DNA of 64,000 nt from [Flexibacter] sp. ATCC 35208 (GTDB lineage: Bacteria > Bacteroidota > Bacteroidia > Chitinophagales > Chitinophagaceae): NCBI RefSeq assembly GCF_001975825.1, contig NZ_MTKN01000033.1, forward strand, positions 23,127-87,126, given 5' to 3'. Below the pieces are notes generated by a model. It saw only the letters and a program-made list of their open reading frames with translations, did not search any database and was not told the DNA's origin. Positions 54,675 to 63,979 of the stretch are shown in pieces. Made by a program: the position numbers and the translations under genes. How positions within the stretch are numbered: the first letter of the stretch is position 1; each line of letters opens with the position of its first letter.

Positions 54675-56612
54675 TTAACCTTCCAGCTCCATCAGTTTTT
54701 CAAATGCCTTTTCGTATTCTGCGGTGGCGCTTTTCAATTCTTTGCCCAGTTGAGCATATGCTGCTTCTACCTTTTGAAAACGGGCTTTGTCGGCATAGAC
54801 GTCCGGATTATTCATTTCCGTTTCCAGGTCGGTTTTCTTTAAATTCAGCTTAGCCAGTTGCTCTTCCAGTTGCTGGAATTGCTTTTGCTGTTTCTGGAGT
54901 TCTTTTTTCTTATCCTTATCGATTGGCGCTCTTGGTTCCTGTTGTTTTACTGCAGGTACTGCCGCTTCTTTTTTCTGTTCTTTAGCAGCTGCGGCCTGTT
55001 GTTTTGCTACTTCTGCCTGGCGTTTTTTATGCTCTTCCCACTCAGTATAGGTGCCTCTGAATTCCTTGATCTCACCATCCACGATTTCCCATATTTTGTT
55101 AGCCGTCTGGCTTACGAAATAACGGTCGTGGGAAACGAGTACATAGGTACCGTCGTATTTGGAGAGTGCATCGATCAGCATCTGTACGGAGTTCATGTCC
55201 AGGTGGTTCGTCGGCTCATCGAGCAGCAGGAAGTTCGCCTGACTGATGATTGTTTTTGCCAGCGCCACACGTGCTTTTTCACCCCCGGAGAGGATGCGGA
55301 TCTTCTTATATACATCGTCGCCGGTGAAGAGGAAACAACCCAGGAGGGAGCGGAGCTCTACTTCTGTACGACCGCTACCGCAGCTTTTCAGTTCGTCGAG
55401 GATTTCGCTCTCCATGTTCAGACTTTCCAGCTGGTGCTGTGCGTAGAAGCTGTCTACTACGTTGTGACCGGGAATGCGTTCGCCTTCCATTTCTTCCGTA
55501 CCAGCGATTACGCGGAGCAGGGTAGATTTACCCTTACCGTTTGCCCCAATCAGGGCGATCTTGTCACCACGGTTGATGATTGCGCTGGCCTGATCCAGGA
55601 TGGTAAGGTTACCATATTTCTTGGTCACTTCTTCCAGGGTACAGATAATCTTTCCCGGTGTTTTATCAATCGTGAAGTTGATTCTGATCTTGGAAGGACC
55701 ACCATCTACCTGTTCTACTCTATCCAGTCTGTCCAGGCGTTTCATAGCACTCTGTGCCTGTGCGGCCTTGGAAGCTTTGGCTTTGAATCGCTCGATAAAG
55801 CGTTCCTGCTGGCGGATGTATTCCTGTTGATTTTCGTAAGAACGCTGCTGCATTTCGCGGCGCAGTTCTTTTTCCTGTTCGTAGTCTTCGTAATTGCCTG
55901 AGTAGTGGTGCAGCTGCTGCTGGTACAACTCAACAATCTTGTTGACCATTCTGTCGAGGAAGAAACGATCGTGCGATACGATGATCACAGCGCCGTTATA
56001 GCTTTGCAGGTATTTTTCCAGCCATTCGATGGAAGGGAGGTCAAGGTGGTTCGTCGGCTCATCGAGCATGAGTACATCCGGTTGCTGCAGGATCAGTTTT
56101 GCCAGGAGTACGCGCATGCGCCAACCTCCGGAAAACTGGTTGTAAGGTCTTTCCAGGTCAGCAGTGCTGAAACCGAGACCTTCCAGTACTTGTGCAGAAC
56201 GGTGTTTCATTTCGTAACCGCCGAGGGTTTCGAAGAGGTGAAGTTTATCACTGAATTCGATCAGGAGCTCTTCGGACTGGTTAGTTTCCAGTTCCTGGGT
56301 AAGGCGCTCGATGTCTTTTTCCAATTTAATGGCTTCTTCAAAAGCGGTCATACCCACTTCGAGGATGGAGTCGTCAGATTCGAAGCTCAGAAGATCCTGG
56401 TTAAAGAAACCAAGAGAGAGGTTTTTAGCTTTGTTGACGCTACCTTTTGAAACGGAATACTCCCCGTTAATAACACGTAAAATAGTGGATTTCCCGGTTC
56501 CATTCATCCCGATCAATCCTACACGGTCGCCGGGAATGATATGCCACGAGGCGTTTTCTACAATGGCCCTTGCGCCAAACTCAAAAGTAATGTCCTGAAG
56601 TGCTATTAGCAT
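54675..56612 (-). CDS. ABC-F family ATPase
   Basis: The 645-residue soluble protein has two ABC domains in one chain. The first has Walker A GMNGTGKST, signature QFSGGWRMR and Walker B VLMLDEPTNHLD. The second has GANGKGKST, LSGGEKAR and LLLDEPTNHLD. There are no membrane segments. A linker and a C-terminal lysine/glutamine-rich coiled coil are present, as in Uup/YheS-like members. ABC-F proteins act on ribosomes in translation control or antibiotic resistance. Which branch this belongs to is not decided. It stands alone, divergent from a small lipoprotein gene. Confidence 0.95.
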   Translation of the reverse strand: MLIALQDITFEFGARAIVENASWHIIPGDRVGLIGMNGTGKSTILRVINGEYSVSKGSVNKAKNLSLGFFNQDLLSFESDDSILEVGMTAFEEAIKLEKDIERLTQELETNQSEELLIEFSDKLHLFETLGGYEMKHRSAQVLEGLGFSTADLERPYNQFSGGWRMRVLLAKLILQQPDVLMLDEPTNHLDLPSIEWLEKYLQSYNGAVIIVSHDRFFLDRMVNKIVELYQQQLHHYSGNYEDYEQEKELRREMQQRSYENQQEYIRQQERFIERFKAKASKAAQAQSAMKRLDRLDRVEQVDGGPSKIRINFTIDKTPGKIICTLEEVTKKYGNLTILDQASAIINRGDKIALIGANGKGKSTLLRVIAGTEEMEGERIPGHNVVDSFYAQHQLESLNMESEILDELKSCGSGRTEVELRSLLGCFLFTGDDVYKKIRILSGGEKARVALAKTIISQANFLLLDEPTNHLDMNSVQMLIDALSKYDGTYVLVSHDRYFVSQTANKIWEIVDGEIKEFRGTYTEWEEHKKRQAEVAKQQAAAAKEQKKEAAVPAVKQQEPRAPIDKDKKKELQKQQKQFQQLEEQLAKLNLKKTDLETEMNNPDVYADKARFQKVEAAYAQLGKELKSATAEYEKAFEKLMELEG

Positions 56613-56634
56613 TGCCTAAATTAATTGAAAGGGG

Positions 56635-56642
56635 CAAAGTTA
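56635..56642 (-). promoter_or_regulatory. -7 box of the ABC-F gene
   Basis: On the minus strand this reads TAACTTTG, an exact consensus -7 box 22 bp before the ATG at 56612. The -33 match is poor. Confidence 0.5.
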
Positions 56643-56694
56643 GTGCTTTTTAATGATCCTTTGTGCCGGGCGCAGGCAAAAGCGATGGTTTCCT

Positions 56695-56702
56695 TATCTT
56701 TG
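56695..56702 (+). promoter_or_regulatory. -7 box of the lipoprotein gene
   Basis: TATCTTTG is an exact consensus -7 box, 20 bp before the ATG at 56723. It lies back to back with the ABC-F promoter in a 110-bp divergent region. Confidence 0.55.
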
Positions 56703-56722
56703 CAAAAAGATACATATAATAT

Positions 56723-57292
56723 ATGAGGTTCATAGTAGCGGCATTATTACTGATCAGCATAGCAGCCTGTCAATCATCCACCAGGCAGGAGAACGGAGAA
56801 AAAGGGGATACTACGGCATTACAGGCGCCTTACGCCACTGTCTTTTACGATTCATTACAGTTAGCCATGGAGAGTTACTATTCCCTGACAGAAGGACTGA
56901 CCCAGGCAAACATCACATATATAGACCGGTATAGTGCCGAGTTGAAACAACACCTCGACAGTCTGCCGCTCAATTCCCTGCAAATGGATTCCGGCCGGCT
57001 GGCAAATGTAAGGAACCAGGTGACCAGCATGAGTGCTGAGTTAAGTGGTTTGGTAAGTGAGAAGGCTATTGAAGAGAAAAGAGCTGCATTTGATATGGTG
57101 TCTGGTTTGTTGTTTGATTTGATTAAAGTGACAGGTGTGAAAGGGAAAACCGTTTACCGTCAGTATTGTCCGATGGCACTGAAGGATGCCGGTGGGTATT
57201 GGCTGAGCAATTCCAGTAAGAAGACGAATCCTTATTTTGGAAACGATATGCTGGGGTGTGTAGAAGTCACGGATAGTCTGAGATTTAACTAA
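56723..57292 (+). CDS. Small lipoprotein of unknown function
   Basis: The 189-residue protein starts with a lipoprotein signal (MRFIVAALLLISIAAC), so it should be anchored by Cys 16. The mature part is mostly helical and polar with no family I recognise. Local segments include VRNQVTSMSAELSGLV and MALKDAGGYWLSNSSKKTNPYF. It is divergent from the ABC-F gene and 200 bp before thrS. Confidence 0.7.
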   Translation: MRFIVAALLLISIAACQSSTRQENGEKGDTTALQAPYATVFYDSLQLAMESYYSLTEGLTQANITYIDRYSAELKQHLDSLPLNSLQMDSGRLANVRNQVTSMSAELSGLVSEKAIEEKRAAFDMVSGLLFDLIKVTGVKGKTVYRQYCPMALKDAGGYWLSNSSKKTNPYFGNDMLGCVEVTDSLRFN

Positions 57293-57395
57293 GCAGGAAG
57301 TATAAATGCAGTGCTCACTGCTACCTTCGTCCCTGTTAATCCGAAGGTCCTGTCAACCATCTTTTAACAGATGTAGAAAAACCCATCAATTTTCT

Positions 57396-57403
57396 TAACT
57401 TCG
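57396..57403 (+). promoter_or_regulatory. Candidate -7 box for thrS
   Basis: TAACTTCG differs at one base from TAnnTTTG and lies 90 bp before the thrS ATG, leaving a leader that could hold regulation. I see no T-box-like element in it. Confidence 0.35.
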
Positions 57404-57493
57404 CAAGCCCAAACGCGGTGTATCAAACAGATATACCCCATTGGGAACATAAAAACGCAAAACTTAATAGCTGAAGATTAACAGCTCAATCGT

Positions 57494-59434
57494 ATGATCA
57501 ACATTACATTACCGGATGGCGCAGTTCGTCAGTATGAAGCAGGAGTAACTGCAATGGACATTGCCAAATCCATCAGTGAGGGATTGGCACGCAAAGTATT
57601 AGCCGCTAAAGTGAACGGGCAGGTGGTAGACGCCGCCCGCCCTATAACGACGGACAGTACGCTGCAATTGCTGACCTGGTCTGATGTGGAAGGTAAGTCT
57701 ACCATGTGGCACTCCTCCGCCCACCTGATGGCAGAAGCGCTGGAATCAATCTATCCGGGCGTAAAGTTCGGTTATGGCCCTGCACTTGAAGGCGGTTTTT
57801 ACTACGACATCGACCTGGGTGGCCGTACCATCTCCGACGAAGATCTGCGTAAGGTAGAAGCAAAGATGGCTGAACTGGCAAAAGCCAACAACGCTTATGA
57901 ACGTAGGGAAGTCAGCAAAGTAGAAGCATTGGATTACTTCACCAAAAAAGGTGATGAATATAAAATAGAGACCATCAACGAGCTGGAGGATGGTAAAATT
58001 ACCTTCTATACACAAGGTAATTTCACTGATCTGTGCCGTGGCCCACACATTCCAAGTACCGGTTTTATCAAAGCGATCAAGCTGACAAATATTGCTGGTG
58101 CCTATTGGAGAGGTAATGAAAAGAACAAGATGCTGACCCGCATCTATGGTGTTACTTTCCCTAACCAGAAAGAACTGGATGAACACCTGTTCCTGCTGGA
58201 AGAAGCAAAGAAACGTGACCACCGTAAACTGGGTAAGGAACTGGAACTGTTCACCTTCTCCGAAAAGGTTGGTTTAGGTTTGCCACTGTGGCTGCCAAAA
58301 GGCGCCATGCTCCGTGAAAGACTCCAGGCTTTTCTGCAGAAAGCACAGCTGGACCTGGGATATTTACCGGTTGTAACGCCGCACATCGGTAACGTGAACC
58401 TGTATAAGACTTCCGGTCACTATGAAAAATATGGTAAAGACAGTTTCCAGACCATCCACACACCAGAGGAAGGCGAGGAGTTCATGCTGAAACCCATGAA
58501 CTGTCCACACCACTGTGAAATTTACAAAGCCAGTCCTAAGAGCTATAAAGACCTGCCGGTACGCTTTGCAGAATTTGGTACAGTATACCGTTACGAGCAG
58601 CATGGTGAACTCCATGGTCTGACCCGTGTACGTGGATTTACTCAGGATGATGCGCACCTCTTCTGCCGTCCTGACCAGGTGAAGGAAGAGTTCATGAAAG
58701 TGATCGACCTGGTATTATATGTATTCAATAGTCTGAGCTTTACTGATTTTACAGCCCAGATCTCCCTGCGTCACCAGACAGACAGAACCAAGTACATCGG
58801 TACAGAGGAAAACTGGAACCTGGCAGAACAGGCGATCATTGAAGCAGCAGCAGAAAAAGGCCTGAGAACAGTAACAGAATACGACGAAGCAGCGTTCTAT
58901 GGTCCTAAACTGGACTTCATGGTGAAGGATGCCCTGGGCCGTAAATGGCAGTTGGGTACCATCCAGGTGGATTACAACCTGCCTGAGCGTTTCGAACTCG
59001 AATATATCGGTGCAGATAACCAACGCCACCGCCCTGTAATGATCCACCGTGCGCCATTCGGTTCACTGGAAAGATTCATCGCCGTACTGATCGAACATTG
59101 CGGTGGTAAATTCCCGCTGTGGCTGACACCTACGCAGGTGAAAATCCTGCCAATTAGTGATAAGAGTCAGGCATATGCAGAAAAAGTGGCAGAATTGTTA
59201 AAAAAATCAGAAATTAGAGCAGAAATTGATGACCGGAGTGAGAAGATAGGTAAAAAGATCAGAGAAACCGAGCTTGCTAAGGTTCCCTATATGCTGGTAC
59301 TGGGCGAAAAAGAGGCCGCTGAAGACAAGGTAGCTGTACGCAGACAGGCCAAGGGAGACTTAGGAGCTATGGATATCGATCAATTCATCGCACTGGTCCA
59401 GGAAGAAGTCACAAACAGAAAATCTTTCGAATAA
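57494..59434 (+). CDS. thrS: Threonyl-tRNA synthetase
   Basis: The 646-residue class II synthetase has an N-terminal TGS domain (residues 1-60), an editing domain with HSSAHLMAEALE (the His-x3-His pair), a catalytic core with MNCPHHCEIYKASPKSY, FAEFGTVYRYEQHGELHGLTRVRGF and a C-terminal anticodon-binding domain (QVKILPISDKSQAYAEKVA). The length and all motifs match bacterial ThrS. It charges tRNA-Thr and edits mischarged serine. A hairpin with a 13-bp stem follows 24 bp after the stop. Confidence 0.98.
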   Translation: MINITLPDGAVRQYEAGVTAMDIAKSISEGLARKVLAAKVNGQVVDAARPITTDSTLQLLTWSDVEGKSTMWHSSAHLMAEALESIYPGVKFGYGPALEGGFYYDIDLGGRTISDEDLRKVEAKMAELAKANNAYERREVSKVEALDYFTKKGDEYKIETINELEDGKITFYTQGNFTDLCRGPHIPSTGFIKAIKLTNIAGAYWRGNEKNKMLTRIYGVTFPNQKELDEHLFLLEEAKKRDHRKLGKELELFTFSEKVGLGLPLWLPKGAMLRERLQAFLQKAQLDLGYLPVVTPHIGNVNLYKTSGHYEKYGKDSFQTIHTPEEGEEFMLKPMNCPHHCEIYKASPKSYKDLPVRFAEFGTVYRYEQHGELHGLTRVRGFTQDDAHLFCRPDQVKEEFMKVIDLVLYVFNSLSFTDFTAQISLRHQTDRTKYIGTEENWNLAEQAIIEAAAEKGLRTVTEYDEAAFYGPKLDFMVKDALGRKWQLGTIQVDYNLPERFELEYIGADNQRHRPVMIHRAPFGSLERFIAVLIEHCGGKFPLWLTPTQVKILPISDKSQAYAEKVAELLKKSEIRAEIDDRSEKIGKKIRETELAKVPYMLVLGEKEAAEDKVAVRRQAKGDLGAMDIDQFIALVQEEVTNRKSFE

Positions 59435-59457
59435 ACGACTCTGTTACAAAAGTTTTT

Positions 59458-59487
59458 GTATCAACCCTCAAAAATGAGGGTTGATAC
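59458..59487 (+). terminator. Hairpin after thrS
   Basis: A perfect 13-bp stem (59458-59470 with 59475-59487) with an AAAA loop, followed by only a short T-run. Probable terminator between thrS and infC. Confidence 0.65.
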
Positions 59488-59684
59488 TTTGAAAATTATA
59501 GAAATATATTTTTAACTAATTGAACTTTTGTATTTTCGGGTACGTTAATTGCGTAAGAGTCTATTAACATAAAAAGGTCGGTTCATAGCTAATATCTATT
59601 ATTTAAAGCAATAACAATTAGTAGCTGTGCCGGCTCATTCTAAACATTATAGACAATTATTAATTTGAAATTTTACTTTTTTTA

Positions 59685-60440
59685 ATGCAGCAAGGACCCA
59701 GACCAAATTTTAACAGGGGTGGAAGAACCCCCAACTTCCGTAGAGAACAGCAACAAGAACACCGCACAAACAGAATGATTCGCGTTCCGGAAGTGCGTTT
59801 AGTGGGAGAGAACATTGAAGTAGGCGTATACCGCACGGAGGATGCCCTGCGTATGGCCGAAGAACAGCAACTGGACCTGGTTGAAATATCTCCGAATGCC
59901 GCTCCACCTGTCTGCCGCATCATTGACTATAATAAATTCCTTTACGAAAAGAAGAAGAAGGAAAAGGAAATGAAGGCGAATGCGCACAAAAGCGAAGTAA
60001 AAGAAATTCGCTTTACGCCTAATACCGACGACCATGACTTCGACTTCAAAGCCAAACATGCGGAGAAATTCCTCAAAGATGGTAATAAAGTAAAAACATA
60101 TGTGCAGTTCAAAGGTCGTGCAATCATGTTCAAGGAACGAGGAGAGCTGATACTTTTGAAATTTGCAGAAAGATTGGCAGAAGTAGGTGCACTGGAAGGT
60201 ATGCCTACCATGGAAGGTAAGCGTATGATCGCCATCTTCGCGCCTAAATCAGCTAAGAAAAAGCCAGGTTCTGGTAATAAAGAACCGAAGGAAGACCGTG
60301 CACCAAGGGAACCTAGAGAACCTAGGGAACCCAGAGAAGATCGTCCGCAGCAGCCAAGAGAGCCAAGGGAATCACGCCCTATCACTCCTGCCCAGGTATC
60401 TGCAGCACCAGCTTCAACACCTGAAAATAAACCAGAATAA
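59685..60440 (+). CDS. infC: Translation initiation factor IF-3 with long low-complexity C-terminus
   Basis: The 251-residue protein contains the IF3 N-domain (NRMIRVPEVRLVGEN ... LDLVEISPNAAPPVCRIIDYNKF), the linker of lysines, and the C-domain (KEIRFTPNTDDHDFDFK, VQFKGRAIMFKERGE, MEGKRMIAIFAPK). Bacterial IF3 is usually near 180 residues. Here about 25 residues precede the N-domain (a glycine/arginine-rich MQQGPRPNFNRGG start) and about 65 follow the C-domain. The tail is rich in Pro, Arg and Glu, with repeats of the type PREPREPRE. The start is ATG. The gene stands alone, and a terminator follows. Confidence 0.95.
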   Translation: MQQGPRPNFNRGGRTPNFRREQQQEHRTNRMIRVPEVRLVGENIEVGVYRTEDALRMAEEQQLDLVEISPNAAPPVCRIIDYNKFLYEKKKKEKEMKANAHKSEVKEIRFTPNTDDHDFDFKAKHAEKFLKDGNKVKTYVQFKGRAIMFKERGELILLKFAERLAEVGALEGMPTMEGKRMIAIFAPKSAKKKPGSGNKEPKEDRAPREPREPREPREDRPQQPREPRESRPITPAQVSAAPASTPENKPE

Positions 60441-60464
60441 TCACTGGTACAACTTAATATAAAT

Positions 60465-60491
60465 AAGCCCGGAGCCCATGGTTCCGGGCTT
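60465..60491 (+). terminator. Terminator of infC
   Basis: A 12-bp stem with one G-U pair (60465-60476 with 60480-60491, 3-nt loop) followed by a T-rich run. It lies 24 bp after the infC stop. Confidence 0.8.
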
Positions 60492-60560
60492 TTATTTAGG
60501 TATTACTTTTGATATGTACCTACATCTAAAAACTGTATATTGGGTAACCTTAGACACAAT

Positions 60561-60959
60561 ATGGAGGATAGGATCATTTGCTTCTTAATAGACGATGACG
60601 ATGATGACCAGGAGATCTTTTCCCTGGCATTGAGCAACATCGATGAGAATATACATTGTATCACTGCCAATGATGGTATTGACGCACTGACAAAGTTGAA
60701 CAGAGAAGATAAGTTCACCCCACACTTTATCTTTCTCGACCTGAATATGGTGCGCATGAACGGAAGGGAATGCCTGCAGGAAATCCGAAAGATTCCAAGG
60801 TTAGAAAATGTCCCTGTGATTATCTATTCCACTTCATCCGAACAACGCGACATTGTTGAAACCAAACATATGGGCGCTGCCGATTATATCGTTAAACCAC
60901 CCAGTATGGCCCTCCTTGAAAAAAGATTGGAGCAAGTTTTGAGAGGGTATAATACCTGA
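60561..60959 (+). CDS. Single-domain response regulator, partner of the hybrid kinase
   Basis: The preferred start is the ATG at 60561, giving 132 residues. A longer frame starts with TTG at 60540. The receiver has an acidic stretch IDDDDDDQEIF, phospho-acceptor Asp 60 in FIFLDLNMVRMNG, and Lys in ADYIVKPPS. There is no output domain. The gene lies 14 bp upstream of the hybrid kinase gene and is probably co-transcribed, so it is a likely partner of the kinase. Confidence 0.9.
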   Translation: MEDRIICFLIDDDDDDQEIFSLALSNIDENIHCITANDGIDALTKLNREDKFTPHFIFLDLNMVRMNGRECLQEIRKIPRLENVPVIIYSTSSEQRDIVETKHMGAADYIVKPPSMALLEKRLEQVLRGYNT

Positions 60960-60973
60960 TTTCTACATATAAT

Positions 60974-63900
60974 ATGGAACTGACAAATACTGTAATCCCA
61001 GAATTCCTCACTGGCGGTGGGGAAATGGGTGCATTAATTCGCTCCCATGACTGGGCTTCAACCCCATTAGGCCGTTATGAAACCTGGCCGCAAAGTTTGA
61101 AAACCTGTATACGCATCATCCTCACATCCAGCCAACCTATGTTTGTTTGGTGGGGACCGGAGCTGATCAATCTTTACAACGATCCTTACAGGTCGATCCT
61201 GGGAGGTAAACATCCCCATGTGTTAGGTGCACCTGCTGCCGAAGTGTGGAAGGAAATCTGGGATGCAGTAGAACCACGGGCCACAGCCTGCATGGAAAAG
61301 AATATCGGCACTTACGACGAAGCACTCCTGCTGATCATGGAGCGCAATGGCTATCCGGAAGAGACTTACTACACCTTTTCATATAGTCCGATACCCGGTG
61401 ATTATGGTGGTACAAATGGGATAATTTGTGCCAATACAGACGATACCTTCCGCATTACAGGTGAAAGACAACTACGTACTTTAAGAGATTTGGGCAAGAT
61501 AATCATGGATACTAAATCCGATTCGGCCGTCTTTGCCCATACCATCGATATACTTAAACAGAACCTGCACGACTTCCCGTTCACCTGCATTTACCAGGTA
61601 AATACGGACACCGGAATGGCCACACAGGTGGGTACTTCTCATGAAAATGTGCTGCCAGCAAAGATTAAGCTGGATAGTGAGATCGCAGATTACTGGAAAT
61701 TGCCTGAGGCAATTAGTTTCAATAAGACACTGGTTATCAGCAGCCTGATAGATGGTTTTGGTAATTTACCTTCAGGTGCATGGGGCCGCTCGCCGGACAA
61801 TGCTTTGGTCATTCCGATGAATGCTGGTCAGTCAGCCGTATCTGTACTGCTGATCGTCGGTCTGAATCCACATCGGCAGCTGGATGAAAAGTACAGCAGC
61901 TTTTTTCAACTCATAGCCGACCAGATTGGAAGTGGTCTTTCGAATGTGTACGCATACGAAGAAGCCCGCAAAAGAGCCGAAGCACTCATAGAAATCGACA
62001 GAGCCAAAACAGCCTTTTTCAATAACATCAGTCACGAATTCCGAACGCCGCTTACCCTTATGCTGGGTCCCCTGGAAGAATTGCTGGCTGGTAACACTTC
62101 TGTATTTTCGACGAAACAGCAAGCCGACCTGGAGACAATGCATAGGAACGCCAATCGGCTCCTGAAACTGGTAAACACCCTCCTTGACTTTAGTCGCATT
62201 GAAGCTAAAAAAGCACAGGCGCAGTATTGCCCTGTCGATCTTGCAAATGTAACAATGGACCTGGCTGGTAGTTTCCGTTCAGCAATCGAGCATGCCGGTA
62301 TGCAACTGGAAGTGGATTGCCGCGTGCTACAGGAAACGGCATATATAGATAGAGAGATGTGGGAGAAGATCGTGCTCAACCTGCTCTCGAATGCTTTTAA
62401 ATACACCCTGAAGGGCACTATTTCTGTTGTCTTATATGAGGATGATGGCCATGCTATTCTGAAAGTAAAAGATACGGGTATCGGTATACCAGATGAGGAA
62501 CTGCCACATATGTTCGAACGTTTCCATAGAGTGAAGCAGAGTGGTGGCCGTTCTTTTGAAGGAACCGGTATTGGCCTGTCATTAGTGAAAGAACTGGTGC
62601 TGCTCCATGAGGGAAATATCACTGTGGAGAGTGAACTGGGTATAGGTACTACTTTCACCGTCAGTATTCCATTGGGTATGGCGCACCTGCCAGAAGATCA
62701 GGTTTCGATGCATGATAACAATGATTATTTCTCGTTGTTGCCTGAGAATTTTGCCCAGGAAGCCGCTCAGCTGGACCCCGGCTTAGGTCTGGCGGAGTTA
62801 GATCCGAATGTAGACGCTGAAGAGGATAAACCGGTTATCCTTGTTGTTGATGACAATGGTGATATGCGGGACTACCTTCAGCGCCTTCTCCACCATTATT
62901 ATATAGTGGATACGGCAGCTAATGGGAAACTTGCGCTTGAACGTATTCGTCAACAGGTACCTGAGCTTGTGATCAGCGATGTGATGATGCCCGAAATGGA
63001 CGGAGTGGCATTGTTGCATCACCTGAAAGGTGATCCCGACACATCTGGTATTCCCGTTATCCTGCTTTCGGCCAGAGCAGGTGAGGAAGCTAAAATAGCA
63101 GGTTACGATATTGGTGCAGATGATTATCTCGTCAAACCGTTTTCAGCGAAAGAATTATTAGCGAGGGTACGTGCACAGATCAGGATCACGAGGCTGCACC
63201 GCCACGCTGTGGAAATATTGCAGCAAAGTGCCCAGGACCTTGAACAAAAAGTTGATGAGCGAACTGCCGAATTGTTAAGAAAAAATAATGAGCTAGAACA
63301 ATTTGCATATATCGCGAGTCATGACCTGCAGGAACCTCTGCGAAAAATCAGGACCTTCTCCGAATTGCTGCAAAAGAGTATGAAAGACAGTGGTACCCAG
63401 GCCAATCATTACTTCGAAAAGATCCAGTCATCTGCTACCCGAATGACGGCACTTATCAAAGACGTGCTGGACTATTCCCGTCTTTCTAATCCGGCAGCCC
63501 GTTTTGTGAATACCGACCTCCAGGCTATTTTGAAAAATACCCTAACTGACTTCGAATTATTGATAGAACAAAAGGGCGCCCTGGTACAATCAGATGCATT
63601 ACCAGTTGTACGTGGAATCCCTTTACAAATACAGCAATTATTTACGAACCTGATCGGCAATTCCCTGAAATTCTGTGACAAAGATCCGTTTATAAAAATC
63701 AGCGTAGCTGGTGTATCCTTTGATGAACTTCCTGAAGAATTATCTAAAGATCAATCTTATATCAAACTGATCTTCCAGGACAATGGCATAGGGTTCGAAC
63801 AACAATTTTCCAATCGCATCTTCACCATTTTCCAGCGCCTCAATGATAAAAAGACATATGCAGGTACGGGTATCGGCCTGGCGCTCTGTAAGAAAATTGC

Positions 63901-63979
63901 AGAAAACCACCATGGGTTGATACAAGCCGAGGGCGAACTGGGTAAGGGGGCTACCTTTACAGTATATTTACCGAAATAG
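60974..63979 (+). CDS. Hybrid kinase with kinase-receiver-kinase architecture
   Basis: The 1001-residue cytosolic protein has an N-terminal PAS-like sensor (about residues 10-160, with PMFVWWGPELINLYND), a GAF-like region (about 180-340), and a first kinase with phospho-acceptor His near 353 (FFNNISHEFRTPLTLML) and ATP-binding motifs DTGIGIPDEELPHMFERF and GTGIGLSLVKEL. Next is a receiver with Asp near 668 (ELVISDVMMPEMDG) and Lys in DDYLVKPFS. Then comes a coiled-coil linker and a second kinase with His near 784 (FAYIASHDLQEPLRKI), ending GTGIGLALCKKI. No membrane segment is seen, so the signal is internal. The stop is present at 63979, so the gene is complete. Confidence 0.93.
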   Translation: MELTNTVIPEFLTGGGEMGALIRSHDWASTPLGRYETWPQSLKTCIRIILTSSQPMFVWWGPELINLYNDPYRSILGGKHPHVLGAPAAEVWKEIWDAVEPRATACMEKNIGTYDEALLLIMERNGYPEETYYTFSYSPIPGDYGGTNGIICANTDDTFRITGERQLRTLRDLGKIIMDTKSDSAVFAHTIDILKQNLHDFPFTCIYQVNTDTGMATQVGTSHENVLPAKIKLDSEIADYWKLPEAISFNKTLVISSLIDGFGNLPSGAWGRSPDNALVIPMNAGQSAVSVLLIVGLNPHRQLDEKYSSFFQLIADQIGSGLSNVYAYEEARKRAEALIEIDRAKTAFFNNISHEFRTPLTLMLGPLEELLAGNTSVFSTKQQADLETMHRNANRLLKLVNTLLDFSRIEAKKAQAQYCPVDLANVTMDLAGSFRSAIEHAGMQLEVDCRVLQETAYIDREMWEKIVLNLLSNAFKYTLKGTISVVLYEDDGHAILKVKDTGIGIPDEELPHMFERFHRVKQSGGRSFEGTGIGLSLVKELVLLHEGNITVESELGIGTTFTVSIPLGMAHLPEDQVSMHDNNDYFSLLPENFAQEAAQLDPGLGLAELDPNVDAEEDKPVILVVDDNGDMRDYLQRLLHHYYIVDTAANGKLALERIRQQVPELVISDVMMPEMDGVALLHHLKGDPDTSGIPVILLSARAGEEAKIAGYDIGADDYLVKPFSAKELLARVRAQIRITRLHRHAVEILQQSAQDLEQKVDERTAELLRKNNELEQFAYIASHDLQEPLRKIRTFSELLQKSMKDSGTQANHYFEKIQSSATRMTALIKDVLDYSRLSNPAARFVNTDLQAILKNTLTDFELLIEQKGALVQSDALPVVRGIPLQIQQLFTNLIGNSLKFCDKDPFIKISVAGVSFDELPEELSKDQSYIKLIFQDNGIGFEQQFSNRIFTIFQRLNDKKTYAGTGIGLALCKKIAENHHGLIQAEGELGKGATFTVYLPK

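Noticed and set aside
57293..57493. T-box or structured attenuator in the thrS leader
   Set aside because: T-box elements are typical of Firmicutes. No conserved T-box sequence or clear anti-terminator stem was found.
59799..60385. Antisense frames over infC, including a Gly/Ser/Leu-rich frame
   Set aside because: These are mirror frames of the Pro/Arg/Glu repeats of the IF3 tail and reflect base composition.
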